Below are positions 1 to 8,900 of a stretch of 43,498 nt of DNA, in pieces. Each line of letters begins with the position of its first letter. Within the stretch, counting starts at the first letter, position 1. A program made the translations under genes and the position numbers. Source of the DNA: JAVBJV01 sp031546815 (GTDB lineage: Bacteria; Pseudomonadota; Alphaproteobacteria; Acetobacterales; Acetobacteraceae). The notes under the pieces were generated by a model. The model was not told the origin of the DNA, did no database searches, and was given only the letters and a program-made list of their open reading frames with translations. The stretch spans positions 1 to 43,498 of the forward strand of contig JAVBJV010000052.1 of assembly GCA_031546815.1 (NCBI GenBank), in the 5' to 3' direction.

Positions 1-222
1 TGTTGTTGCCTCTGTAAACAGGTTCGTTAGTTTTTTCCAAAAACTTCCAGCTGTTTGCATAGCCTCTTCAGAGACATGTGCAACAGTTCCAGCTGCAGTG
101 CCGGCAACAACAGCCATGCCGCCCTGAAGTTCAGCCAATCCTTCCCCAATTGCAGTTGCAATCTCTGTAAGCTGAACAGCCTCCCCCCCACCCAAGTATA
201 AATACCTTGGAACACTCCATGG
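1..222 (-). CDS. Unidentified partial reading frame, runs off left edge
   Basis: This minus-strand frame is open from just below a TAG at 223-225 to the left edge. From about 183 downward it reads like real protein, with the alternating acidic and small-residue composition of amphipathic helix (EAVQLTEIATAIGEGLAELQ, then MAVVAGTAAGTVAHVSEEA). No ATG lies before residue 183, so the start is unclear. A second frame begins at an ATG at 264-266 (MLIPLGMIGAGAAGSHG) and would join this frame if one G were added or lost in the seven-G run at 183-189. A frameshifted gene is therefore possible. I recognise no family. Base composition is lower in GC than everywhere to the right, suggesting foreign DNA. 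Confidence 0.3.
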
Positions 223-456
223 CTACCAGCAGCACCCGCACCAATCATACCCAAAGGAATCAGCATCGACCGGCGTTGTTCAGGGCAGCGGTTTATTACG
301 ATCTCCAGATCGGTAGCCTGAGCAAGATTTCGACTTGAACTTCGATAGCTGCGGACTCTCTCTGAGGGGGCTCGCAGTTTTTATGGCGCCATACCGACAG
401 TGCTGGACGCTTTCTGGACAGCCACACAGCACCGGAAACCAGCGCAATCGCTTACG

Positions 457-483
457 TTGGACACTCTGGACGCCTTGGACACT
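457..483 (+). repeat. Three tandem 9-base units (TTGGACACT-like)
   Basis: Three adjacent 9-base units read TTGGACACT, CTGGACGCC and TTGGACACT. Related GGAC-containing words also occur at about 405-420. The array is too short to call iterons, and its role is unknown. Confidence 0.5.
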
Positions 484-583
484 TTTTATGAAAGAAAAAC
501 TCCAAAGCAGTGCACGCATAAGCATCAGGGAGAAAGGGTAAATATGACCCCGCAACTTGCTTACAGGCCGCTTACACAAAACA

Positions 584-612
584 AAACCGCATCCCAATCA
601 AGAATGCGGTTT
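584..612 (-). terminator. Hairpin terminator, T-rich tail on minus strand
   Basis: A perfect 9-base inverted repeat (AAACCGCAT at 584-592 and ATGCGGTTT at 604-612) encloses an 11-base loop. On the minus strand it is followed by TGTTTTGTG, as expected of an intrinsic terminator for minus-strand transcription. No minus-strand gene ends immediately upstream of it, so it may belong to the unknown left-hand element or catch transcripts leaving the island. Confidence 0.5.
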
Positions 613-641
613 ATGAAAACCAATAGTGTTTTCAAATAGAT

Positions 642-653
642 AAATGGCGCGCC
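642..653. repeat. Proposed left attachment site of the copper island
   Basis: AAATGGCGCGCC here is repeated exactly at 9611-9622, where it forms the 3' end (CCA plus acceptor strand) of tRNA-Arg. The site also sits at the change from lower-GC DNA to the copper genes. GGCGCGCC is palindromic and not rare in GC-rich DNA, so the identity alone is modest evidence. The reading frame that continues through it (642-698) is the stronger support. Confidence 0.6.
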
Positions 654-698
654 GTGGCGAATGAAGATGAGAAATATGAGTTCGCTGTGACGCTATGA
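642..698 (+). pseudogene. Displaced C-terminal tail of the serine recombinase
   Basis: Read in the same frame as the recombinase remnant at the right end, these 19 codons give KWRAVANEDEKYEFAVTL and a TGA at 696-698. The remnant at 9168-9643 reads ...FVPKWRA up to the same repeat and then runs into tRNA antisense. Joining the right end to the left end across the 12-base repeat therefore restores a smooth recombinase C-terminus. This is what an integrated element should look like if its attachment site lies inside the 3' end of its own recombinase gene. There is no start codon here and the piece is not a gene by itself. Confidence 0.55.
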
Positions 699-781
699 TT
701 TTTCATCCGTTGGGGCGAAGGAATTCTCGAAGCCCGGTCAGAGGAGCAAGTTGCACTATGGTGCCCCGTCGCTGTCTTCCC

Positions 782-1231
782 TCATTGCAACGGGCGTCCC
801 ACTGCGCCTCGACGAGGCTGGACAGACAGATCCTCATCCTTCTGGTCGGTCTCGAGCCTTTGCAGGATTGGGCAATGGGGGCGGTGGTCACCATGGCAGG
901 CGTTGACCAACATTTTAAGCGTATGGGCCATGTCCTGGAGACCTTTGATCTTCTTTTCCAGTTCGTCGATGTGGGCCTGCGCCAAGCGCTTGACCTCGGC
1001 GCTCTGCCGGGTTTCGTCGCGCCACAGGCCAAGAAGATCGCTAATCTCGGCAACAGAAAAGCCAAGATCACGCGCGCGGCGGATGAAGCGCAGCATATGG
1101 ACATCTGTGTCCGAATAATCACGGTAGCCAGAAGACTTACGGTCAGCAGCCGGAATGAGGCCGGTCTGCTCGTAGTAACGAATCATCTTGGCCGAAACAC
1201 CCGATGCCTTTGATGCCTGTCCAATGTTCAT
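782..1231 (-). CDS. hmrR: Cu(I)-responsive MerR-family regulator (HmrR/CueR type)
   Basis: This cytoplasmic regulator (149 aa) should sense Cu(I) and activate the divergent copA and copZ promoters by untwisting their long spacers. The N-terminal MerR helix-turn-helix is clear (MNIGQASKASGVSAKMIRYYE), followed by the dimerisation coiled coil at about residues 78-110. The metal loop ACHGDHRPHC places cysteines at 112 and 120, the same positions as the Cu(I)-binding pair of E. coli CueR. The gene starts 59 bases beyond the end of copA on the same strand, so it may be co-transcribed with copA or use its own promoter (1265-1294). The last 20 or so residues are basic and poorly conserved in appearance and may be a divergent tail. 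Confidence 0.93.
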   Translation of the reverse strand: MNIGQASKASGVSAKMIRYYEQTGLIPAADRKSSGYRDYSDTDVHMLRFIRRARDLGFSVAEISDLLGLWRDETRQSAEVKRLAQAHIDELEKKIKGLQDMAHTLKMLVNACHGDHRPHCPILQRLETDQKDEDLSVQPRRGAVGRPLQ

Positions 1232-1264
1232 CAGTATTCTCCCAAAAATGGTGCTTTCAACCCC

Positions 1265-1294
1265 GATATAGGATCGGATGCCGCACTTTGTCAG
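1265..1294 (-). promoter_or_regulatory. Possible hmrR promoter
   Basis: On the minus strand CTGACA (1289-1294) and TATATC (1265-1270) are separated by 18 bases and lie about 35 bases before the hmrR ATG, which is preceded by a GGGAG ribosome binding site. The -35 element overlaps the copA stop codon. This is a match by eye only. Confidence 0.3.
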
Positions 1295-3795
1295 TTCACC
1301 ACCTTGAACCTGCGCAAGCGGAGTGCATTGCCGAGCACGAACACACTGGACAAGGCCATGGCGCCCGCGGCAAAGACCGGCGACAGCAAGATGCCGTAGG
1401 CCGGATAAAGAAGGCCCGCCGCGACCGGGATCAGAGCCGTGTTGTAAGCAAACGCCCAGAACAGATTCTGCCGGATGTTGCCAATCGTCGCCTTTGACAG
1501 AGCTATCGCGTTCGATACGCCTTGCAGGCTGCCCGACATCAGGACCACGTCCGCCGCCTCGATTGCGATATCGGTCCCAGTGCCTATAGCGAGACCCACA
1601 TCCGCCTCCGCCAGCGCCGGGGCGTCGTTAATGCCGTCGCCGACGAAAGCGACCTTGCCGTGCTTGGCCCTGAGGCGGCGAACTGCATCGACCTTGCCGT
1701 CGGGCAGCACTTCCGCCACCACCTCGTCGATCCCCAGCCGCGCCGCTATGGACCTGGCCGTGCGGGCGTTGTCGCCGGTAATCATCGCGACCTTGAGGTC
1801 GAGATCGTGCAGGGCTTTGATTGCCGCGGACGTGGTGTCCTTGATCGGGTCCGCCACGGCGATAATCGCTGCGAGCCTGCCGTCAATTGCGACATACAAG
1901 GGCGACTTGCCCTCGTTGCCCAGACGCTCGGCAACATCCGAGAACGCTGCCCCGTCATGGCCGAGTTCGACCATGTAGCGGTCAGCGCCGATCTCAACGG
2001 GTTTGCCGTCGACCATGGCCTTGACGCCGAAGCCCGTCACCGACTCAAAATCGGACACGGGCGGCAGCGAGATGCCTTCCCCGACGGCCGCGTCCACAAT
2101 CGCACGGGCAATCGGGTGTTCCGACTTGGTCTCGACGGCGGCGACAAGACCCAGCACTTTCGACCGGTCGAAGCCGGCGGCCAGTTCCAGATCGGTCAGA
2201 GCCGGCTTGCCCTCGGTCAGAGTTCCGGTCTTGTCGAGCGCCACAACCTTGGCGTCCTTCAGCAACTGGAGCGCCTCGCCCTTACGGAAAAGCACGCCAA
2301 GCTCGGCGCCGCGGCCGGTGCCAACCATGATGGACGTCGGCGTTGCCAGACCCATGGCACACGGGCAAGCGATGATCAGGACGGCGACGGCATTGACCAG
2401 CGCGAAGGTCAGCGCGGGCGACGGGCCAAAGGAGAGCCAGGCCGTAAACGTCAGCGCCGCCAAGGCGAAGACGGCCGGTACGAACCACATGGTAACCTTA
2501 TCGACCAACGCCTGGATTGGCAGCTTGGAGCCTTGAGCCTCTTCCACCATGCGGATTATCTGTGAAAGCACCGTATTGCCGCCGACCGCCGTTGCGCGGA
2601 ACGCGAACGCGCCCTTCTGATTGACTGTGCCGCCGACCACCTCACTACCCACCGACTTTGAAACCGGGATCGGCTCGCCGGTAATCATCGACTCGTCCAC
2701 ATAGCTGGCGCCTTCGACCACTTCGCCATCGACGGGCAGACGTTCGCCGGGGCGAACTTCGACGATATCACCGGAAACGACCGCGCCGATCGGCAGATCG
2801 ACTGTCTCACCGTCCTTGCGGACGCGCGCCGTCTTGGCTTGAAGGCCGACCAGACGCTTGATCGCTTCGGATGTCCGGCCCTTGGCGCGGGCCTCAAACA
2901 GGCGGCCGAGCAGAATAAGCGTCACGATGACCGCAGCCGCTTCATAATAGACGTTGATGGTTCCAGGCGGCAGGAAGCCGGGCGCGAAGGTTGCGACCAA
3001 CGAATATCCATAGGCGGCAAGCGTACCCACAGCCACAAGCGAATTCATGTCGGGGGCAAGACGCCAAAGCGCAGGCAACCCCTTATTGTAAAAACGGATG
3101 CCCGGAATGAAGAGCAGAAGCGTTGTCAATGCGAACTGGATGTACCAGTTCCATTGCATGCCAATCGTCGATTCGATGAGGCCATGCACGCCGGGAATGA
3201 GGTGCGATCCCATCTCCATGAGAAAGACCGGTATGGCGAGCACCAGGGCCATGGTGAAGTCACGGGTCAGTTCCCGGCGCTCCACCTCCTTCTTCTCGAC
3301 GCGCTCGGCGTTTTCGTCCTCACCGTCATTGCTGGCGGCCGCGCCGATCACCTTTGCCTCGTAGCCCACGTCTTCGATCGCCGCAATCAGGACCGCCACA
3401 TCGCTATTTCCGTGGATCGTGGCGCGCTCTGTCGCCAGATTGACCACCGCTCCTGTCACGCCGGGAATTGCCTTGAGAGCGCGTTCGACGCGGCCGACGC
3501 AGGAGGCGCAGGTCATCCCCTCGATGGATAGTTCGGTGGGGCCACCCGAACCGGCAGATGTCACCGGAACGGAGTAGCCGACGCTTTCGATGGCCTCCAC
3601 GAGCTTTGCGCGGGCGACGGCCGATTTGGCGGTGATGCTCGCGCGTTCCGTCGCCAGGTTGACCGATGCGGTCTCGACACCCGGGACGGCCTTCAAGGCT
3701 CGTTCGACACGGCCGACACAGGACGCGCAGGTCATACCCTCGATGGGGAGAGATATCGTTTCAAATAAATCTGCTGTTCGAACGGGGGCATTCAT
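1291..3795 (-). CDS. copA: Cu(I)-exporting P1B-1 ATPase CopA
   Basis: CopA pumps Cu(I) out of the cytoplasm across the inner membrane at the cost of ATP. The 834-residue protein has two N-terminal heavy-metal-associated domains (GMTCASC at residues 20-26 and 93-99), membrane helices, the actuator TGEP motif, the transmembrane CPC site at about 477-479, the phosphorylated aspartate in DKTGT at about 521 and the hinge GDGINDAPAL. Near the C-terminus the YN and MxxSS signatures identify Cu(I) rather than Zn/Cd specificity. I chose the ATG at 3795 over one eight codons upstream because AGGAGG stands just before it. An HmrR-type promoter lies 40-75 bases upstream, and hmrR follows downstream. Confidence 0.97.
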   Translation of the reverse strand: MNAPVRTADLFETISLPIEGMTCASCVGRVERALKAVPGVETASVNLATERASITAKSAVARAKLVEAIESVGYSVPVTSAGSGGPTELSIEGMTCASCVGRVERALKAIPGVTGAVVNLATERATIHGNSDVAVLIAAIEDVGYEAKVIGAAASNDGEDENAERVEKKEVERRELTRDFTMALVLAIPVFLMEMGSHLIPGVHGLIESTIGMQWNWYIQFALTTLLLFIPGIRFYNKGLPALWRLAPDMNSLVAVGTLAAYGYSLVATFAPGFLPPGTINVYYEAAAVIVTLILLGRLFEARAKGRTSEAIKRLVGLQAKTARVRKDGETVDLPIGAVVSGDIVEVRPGERLPVDGEVVEGASYVDESMITGEPIPVSKSVGSEVVGGTVNQKGAFAFRATAVGGNTVLSQIIRMVEEAQGSKLPIQALVDKVTMWFVPAVFALAALTFTAWLSFGPSPALTFALVNAVAVLIIACPCAMGLATPTSIMVGTGRGAELGVLFRKGEALQLLKDAKVVALDKTGTLTEGKPALTDLELAAGFDRSKVLGLVAAVETKSEHPIARAIVDAAVGEGISLPPVSDFESVTGFGVKAMVDGKPVEIGADRYMVELGHDGAAFSDVAERLGNEGKSPLYVAIDGRLAAIIAVADPIKDTTSAAIKALHDLDLKVAMITGDNARTARSIAARLGIDEVVAEVLPDGKVDAVRRLRAKHGKVAFVGDGINDAPALAEADVGLAIGTGTDIAIEAADVVLMSGSLQGVSNAIALSKATIGNIRQNLFWAFAYNTALIPVAAGLLYPAYGILLSPVFAAGAMALSSVFVLGNALRLRRFKVVN

Positions 3796-3836
3796 AGCCG
3801 CCTCCTTTGCTCGTTCCAAAATTCAAGTTCAGAGGA

Positions 3837-3868
3837 AAGATGAGGCTTCCAACCATGGGAAGGTCAAG
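3837..3868 (-). promoter_or_regulatory. HmrR/CueR-type promoter-operator of copA
   Basis: On the minus strand the -35 TTGACC (3862-3867) is followed by a 19-base spacer and the -10-like CATCTT (3837-3842). The spacer holds the dyad CTTCC...GGAAG that MerR-family copper regulators bind. The over-long spacer is the hallmark of promoters activated by this family. It lies about 40 bases upstream of the copA start and is a close relative of the copZ promoter on the other strand. Confidence 0.85.
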
Positions 3869-3892
3869 ACCAAAATTTCTTTATCATACCAC

Positions 3893-3923
3893 TTGACCCT
3901 ACCATCGTTGGAAGCCCCACCTT
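3893..3923 (+). promoter_or_regulatory. HmrR/CueR-type promoter-operator of copZ
   Basis: TTGACC (3893-3898), a 19-base spacer with the half-sites CTACC and GGAAG, and CACCTT (3918-3923) form the plus-strand counterpart of the copA promoter. The left half-site departs by one base from the CTTCC of the copA site, which may give weaker binding. It drives copZ and probably the DUF305 gene behind it. Confidence 0.8.
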
Positions 3924-3957
3924 GCATGTCATGAGACCCGACCCAAGGAGAATTCTT

Positions 3958-4152
3958 ATGGACCTCAGAATCGAAAGCATGACCTGCGGCGGCTGCGCCA
4001 AATCCGTGACCCAGGCAATCCGGTCAGTCGATCCCGACGCCAAGATTGAGACCAATCCCGCCGCACGCACGGTCAAGGTCGAGACGACCGCGACCGCGGC
4101 GGTCCTTCAACAGGTTCTCGAAGACGCTGGTTTTCCGGCAACGGCACTCTGA
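3958..4152 (+). CDS. copZ: CopZ-like copper chaperone (single HMA domain)
   Basis: This 64-residue protein is a single heavy-metal-associated domain with the copper-binding motif MTCGGC at residues 8-13. Proteins of this kind carry Cu(I) in the cytoplasm and hand it to CopA. I start it at the ATG at 3958, preceded by AAGGAG; a longer frame from 3922 lacks such a site and overlaps the promoter. It is divergent from copA and shares with it the HmrR-type control region, and a DUF305 gene follows after 14 bases. Confidence 0.92.
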   Translation: MDLRIESMTCGGCAKSVTQAIRSVDPDAKIETNPAARTVKVETTATAAVLQQVLEDAGFPATAL

Positions 4153-4166
4153 ACAGGAACGATATC

Positions 4167-4559
4167 ATGAACAAGCTCACTCCGATCTTCATCGCCGCTG
4201 CGCTCGTCATCAGCGCGGGTCTCGCGGTCGCACAGAACCAGATGAACAAGGACGATTCCATGCAGAATCACAAGAATGCGGGCCATTCTATGCCGGTCTC
4301 CGACAGCCCGTCCACCAAAGCTTATATGGCCGTAAACGACGGCATGCATAAGGGCATGATGATCGAGTTCACCGGTAACGCCGATATCGATTTCATGCGC
4401 GACATGATCCCTCACCATCAAGGCGCAATCGATATGGCGAAAGTCGTGCTTCATTACGGCAAGGATCCCGAGGTCCGCACGTTTGCCGCTGAGGTGATCA
4501 AGGCCCAGGAAAGCGAGATCGCCAAGATGAAGAAGTGGCTTGCCGACCGCGGCAAGTAG
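4167..4559 (+). CDS. Secreted DUF305 protein, probable periplasmic copper binder
   Basis: The 130-residue protein starts with a signal peptide (cleavage probably after LAVAQ) and then has a methionine- and histidine-rich segment (residues 25-65). Its DUF305 core is DIDFMRDMIPHHQGAIDMAKV, with the paired histidines typical of the family. DUF305 proteins occur with copper and silver resistance genes, and some bind copper in the periplasm. Its position behind copZ, under the same promoter, fits periplasmic copper buffering. The binding role is inferred from family and context. Confidence 0.88.
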   Translation: MNKLTPIFIAAALVISAGLAVAQNQMNKDDSMQNHKNAGHSMPVSDSPSTKAYMAVNDGMHKGMMIEFTGNADIDFMRDMIPHHQGAIDMAKVVLHYGKDPEVRTFAAEVIKAQESEIAKMKKWLADRGK

Positions 4560-4570
4560 CCACCGGAGAG

Positions 4571-4590
4571 GGAGGTTTTCAGGAGCCTCC
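4571..4590 (+). terminator. Weak hairpin after the copZ operon
   Basis: GGAGG at 4571-4575 can pair with CCTCC at 4586-4590 around a 10-base loop, followed by TTT only. It lies 12 bases after the DUF305 stop and about 125 bases before the RND adaptor gene. It is a possible partial terminator. Confidence 0.3.
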
Positions 4591-4715
4591 TTTGGCAAGG
4601 AAGATAGGCAACTCATACCAGAATTGAGCGGCCTCGCCGTCGCCTGTCATCCGACGGCGGGGAAACGATCATCGCATCAGTGAACTGTTGTGGGGGCCTG
4701 TGAAAGCGAACGAGA

Positions 4716-5960
4716 ATGACCAAGAAAGCCGCCACCCTGCTCCTAGCCGGTGCCGTCATTGCCGGTGGCACCTTTGTCTATCGCAACGACGTGGAACCCT
4801 ATACAAGCCGTCTTCTGGCACTTGTATCGTCGTCCGAAGCGGCTGCCCAGCCGGGCGAAATGCCCGCGCCACAGGTGCCGGTCGCAGAGGTCGTCACGCG
4901 CATGGTCGCGTTTTCGGTGGAGTTCACCGGCCATTTCGAAGCGACCAAGGTCGTCGAACTTCGCCCGCGTATCGGCGGCGTAATCGATGCAGTCAGTGTT
5001 CCCGAAGGGGAACTGGTTCCCCCAGGCAAGCTTCTGTTCCAAATCGATTCCAGACCCTTCGAGGTCGCCCTGAATGCAGCCAACGCGCAGTTGCAGCAGG
5101 CGCGGGCGTCGCTCGATCAGGCCGAGGGCAATTTCAAGCGCGCCGAAACGTTGGTCCCCAATGGGACCGTATCGCGTAAAACCTTTGACGACATGCAGAC
5201 CGCACACCGCCATCATCAGGCGCAGGTCGACATCGCCAAGGCAGCCGTGGCCGCTGCTGAACTCGATCTTTCCTTCACGCGCGTCACCGCGCCGATTGGC
5301 GGGCGCGTCGACCGGGTTCTGGTCTCAGAAGGCAATCTTGTCACCGGCGGCAATGCCGGAGCCGCGACCCTTCTCACCACCATCGTCTCCACCGATCCCC
5401 TCCATGTTTATTTCGATATCGATGAAGCCACCTATCTCGAATTCGCCGCACGGGCGCGGGCGAACGAAAGTGGAAAGGTTGCTGTCAAGTTGCCGGTACA
5501 GGTGGGGCTGATGACCGATACCGGCTTCCCGCTTGCCGGCGAATTCGATTTTCTCAGCAACCGCGTTGATCGGAGCACGGGGACAATCCGTGCGCGAGCC
5601 ATTGTGAAGAACCCTGACGGTCGGCTGGCGCCCGGCCTTTTTGCGCGGGTAAACCTCGTTACCGCAGAACCGGTTCAGGCTGTGCTCATCGACGATCAGG
5701 CAATCGGCATCGATCAACGAAGCCGCTACGTTCTGGTTCTCGGAACCAACGACAAGGCCGAATACCGCCCGGTCAAACTCGGACCCATGATCGACGGTTT
5801 GCGTGTCGTCACCGCCGGTCTCAATGCGGGTGAAAAGATCATTGTGAAGGGCTTGGTCCGCCCGGGCATGCGAGTGGCCCCGCAGATGATTCCGATGCCA
5901 CCAGGTCAATCTGCCGATGGCGGCCGGTCCAGGGCTGAAACTTCGGAGGCACGTCGATGA
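4716..5960 (+). CDS. RND efflux pump periplasmic adaptor (MFP)
   Basis: The 414-residue protein is the periplasmic adaptor linking an RND transporter to an outer-membrane channel. A single N-terminal hydrophobic segment (residues 5-20) anchors or exports it. The lipoyl/barrel-sandwich halves are visible as LRPRIGGVIDAVSVPEGELV (about residue 90) and FTRVTAPIGGRVDRVLVSEG, separated by an alpha-hairpin rich in Gln and Ala. Beta-barrel and membrane-proximal domains follow. It overlaps the pump gene by four bases (ATGA), so the two are translationally coupled. There is no lipobox. Similarity is to the MexA/AcrA class rather than the metal-specific CusB class, so the substrate may not be copper. 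Confidence 0.92.
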   Translation: MTKKAATLLLAGAVIAGGTFVYRNDVEPYTSRLLALVSSSEAAAQPGEMPAPQVPVAEVVTRMVAFSVEFTGHFEATKVVELRPRIGGVIDAVSVPEGELVPPGKLLFQIDSRPFEVALNAANAQLQQARASLDQAEGNFKRAETLVPNGTVSRKTFDDMQTAHRHHQAQVDIAKAAVAAAELDLSFTRVTAPIGGRVDRVLVSEGNLVTGGNAGAATLLTTIVSTDPLHVYFDIDEATYLEFAARARANESGKVAVKLPVQVGLMTDTGFPLAGEFDFLSNRVDRSTGTIRARAIVKNPDGRLAPGLFARVNLVTAEPVQAVLIDDQAIGIDQRSRYVLVLGTNDKAEYRPVKLGPMIDGLRVVTAGLNAGEKIIVKGLVRPGMRVAPQMIPMPPGQSADGGRSRAETSEARR

Positions 5961-8900
5961 ATATCCCGCGCTTTTTCGTCGACCGTCCGATCTTTGCCGT
6001 CGTTCTCTCGGTCTTGATGCTGATCGCCGGTGGTCTGACACTCGTGAAGCTGCCGCTGAGCGAATATCCCCAGGTAACGCCCCCGACGGTGCAGGTAACA
6101 GCTAGCTATCCGGGCGCCAATCCCGAAGTGATCGCCGAAACGGTTGCCGCACCGCTTGAGCAGGCGATCAACGGCGTCGAAAACATGCTCTATATGAGTT
6201 CGCAGGCCGCAACCGACGGACGCATGACGCTGACAGTGACCTTTCAGCAAGGCACCGATCCTGACATGGCGCAGATCCAGGTGCAGAACCGCGTCTCGCG
6301 GGTGCTTCCGCGTCTGCCGCAAGAGGTGCAGCGCATTGGCGTCGTGACGCAGAAGACCTCGCCCGACATCCTGATGGTTGTGCATCTCGTCTCGCCTGAC
6401 GATCGCTACGATCCTCTTTATCTGTCGAACTACGCCCTCCTGCAGGTGCGCGATCAGTTGGCGCGCCTACCCGGCGTGGGGGATGTGCTGGTCTGGGGTG
6501 CTGGCGAATATTCGATGCGGATCTGGCTCGATCCGGCCAGGGTGGCGGCGCGCGGCCTGACCGCCTCCGAGGTGGTGGCGGCAATTCAGGAGCAGAATGT
6601 CCAGGTCGCCGCCGGCTCGGTCGGCCAGCAGCCGGAGGCCTCGGCGGCATTCCAGATCACCGTCAATACCCTTGGCAGGTTGTCTACCGAGGAGCAGTTC
6701 GGCGACATCGTCGTCAAGACCGGCCCCAACGGCCAGGTCACACGTCTGCGGGATATTGCCCGTGTCGAACTTGGTGCGGACTCTTACGCGCTGCGCAGTC
6801 TTCTCGACGGTAAGCCCGCGCTGGCGATCCAGGTCATCCAGAGCCCCGGTGCCAACGCACTCGATGTATCGAGTGCCATCCGCAGCACCATGGAAGACCT
6901 GCAGAAAGGTTTTCCCGAGGGTATGGAGTATCGCATCGCCTATGACCCCACCGTCTTCGTCAAGGCTTCTCTGGAGGCCGTGGTCATTACGCTGCTCGAA
7001 GCCATCGCGCTGGTGGTGATTGTGGTCGTGCTCTTCCTTCAGACTTGGCGTGCTTCGATCATCCCGCTGGTTGCTGTGCCAGTATCGTTGGTCGGCACAT
7101 TCGCCCTCATGTACATGTTCGGCTTCTCGTTGAACACGCTGTCGTTGTTCGGGCTGGTGCTCTCCATCGGTATCGTGGTCGATGATGCCATCGTGGTCGT
7201 TGAAAACGTCGAACGTCACATTACGCTCGGCGAAACTCCGAAGGAGGCCGCCCGCAAGGCCATGGACGAAGTAACCGGGCCGATTATTGCCATTACTTCA
7301 GTGCTGTCAGCCGTGTTCATTCCCTCGGCTTTCCTGTCCGGCTTGCAAGGAGAGTTTTACAGGCAGTTCGCCCTCACGATCGCAATCTCAACCATCCTGT
7401 CGGCGGTCAACTCTCTCACGCTTTCTCCTGCGCTCGCAGGCGTGCTTCTGAAGCCGCACCACGGCGCGGTGAAGCGCGATCTCCTGACCCGCGCGATCGA
7501 CGCTCTGTTCGGCTGGTTCTTCCGGCTGTTCAACCGCTTCTTCGACAGCGCCGCGAATGCCTATGTCCGATCGGTGCGGCGCGCCGTGAGGTTCAGTGTG
7601 CTCGTCTTGCTTATCTACGCCGGTCTGGTCGGCATGACATGGATGGGTTTCCAGGCCGTGCCCAACGGGTTCGTGCCGGCTCAGGACAAGTATTACCTTG
7701 TCGGCATCGCTCAGCTTCCAAGCGGAGCCTCGCTTGATCGCACCGAGGCAGTCGTCAAGAAAATGTCGGAAATCGCGCTTGCCGAACCAGGCGTGGAAAG
7801 TGTCGTCGCGTTTCCCGGGCTTTCGGTCAACGGCATGGTCAATATTCCCAACGCTGCCGTCATGTTCACGATGCTCAAGCCCTTTGACGAGCGTAAGGAT
7901 CCCTCCTTGTCCGCTTTCGCAATCGCAGGTCGCCTGATGGGCAAGTTCAGCCAGATCCCCGATGGCTTTGCCGGCATCTTCCCGCCACCACCTGTTCCGG
8001 GACTCGGCGCGACCGGTGGTTTCAAGATCCAGATCGAGGATCGAGCGGGGCAGGGTTTTGAGGCCCTTGCGCAGGCACAGGGCGCGATCATGGGCAAGGC
8101 GATGCAAACACCCGAGCTGGCGGGCATGCTCGCGAGCTTCCAGGTGAATGCACCCCAGGTGCAGGTGGACATCGACCGGGTGAAGGCCAAATCGCAAGGG
8201 GTGCCACTCAACACGATCTTCGAGACGTTGCAGGTAAACCTCGGCTCGCTCTACGCTAACGACTTCAATCGATTCGGCCGCACCTACCGTGTGATGGTTC
8301 AGGCGGACGCGCCATTTCGTATGCAGCCGGAGGATATCGGCCGCCTGAAGGTGCGCAATGCGGCGGGCGAAATGATTCCGTTATCGGCCTTGCTGACAAT
8401 CAGGCACAGTTCTGGGCCGGATCGCGTCATGCATTATAACGGCTTCCCGTCGGCCGATATCAGCGGCAGCCCGGCGCCCGGATACGCGTTCGGACAAGCG
8501 ACCGCAGCCATGGAACGGATCGCATCGGAAACGTTGCCACCCGGCATGGCCTTCGCGTGGACGGACCTCGCCTATCAGGAGAAACAAGCCGGGAACACGG
8601 CCATGTACGTCTTCCCGCTGTCTGTTCTGCTCGCATTCCTGATTCTCGCGGCGCAATACAACAGTTGGTCTTTGCCGCTCGCTGTGTTGCTGATCGCTCC
8701 GCTGGCGTTGCTTTCCGCGATCGCAGGGGTCTGGCTCACGGGAGGCGACAACAACATTTTCACGCAGATCGGTTTCGTCGTGCTTGTCGGTCTCGCCGCC
8801 AAAAATGCGATCCTGATCGTCGAGTTCGCCAGAGCGAAGGAAGATGAAGGCATCGATCCGTTCAACGCGGTGCTTGAAGCGGCCCGGCTTCGTCTGCGGC

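Larger units (their letters stand above)
267..641. other. Lower-GC stretch without a recognisable gene
   Basis: Several short overlapping frames exist on both strands, but none has a recognisable domain, a convincing ribosome binding site or consistent codon use, so I call no gene. The stretch contains three imperfect 9-base tandem units (457-483) and an inverted repeat (584-612), listed separately. It ends at the proposed left attachment site of the copper island. Confidence 0.5.

Noticed and set aside
642..653. Direct repeat as pure chance, because GGCGCGCC is a palindrome common in GC-rich DNA
   Set aside because: Chance cannot be excluded from the 12 bases alone, but the match also places the tRNA CCA at one copy and restores a plausible recombinase C-terminus at the other, so I kept it with moderate confidence.
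1522..2565. A long plus-strand frame inside copA
   Set aside because: It is an antisense shadow of a confidently identified gene, typical of GC-rich DNA, with no domain of its own.
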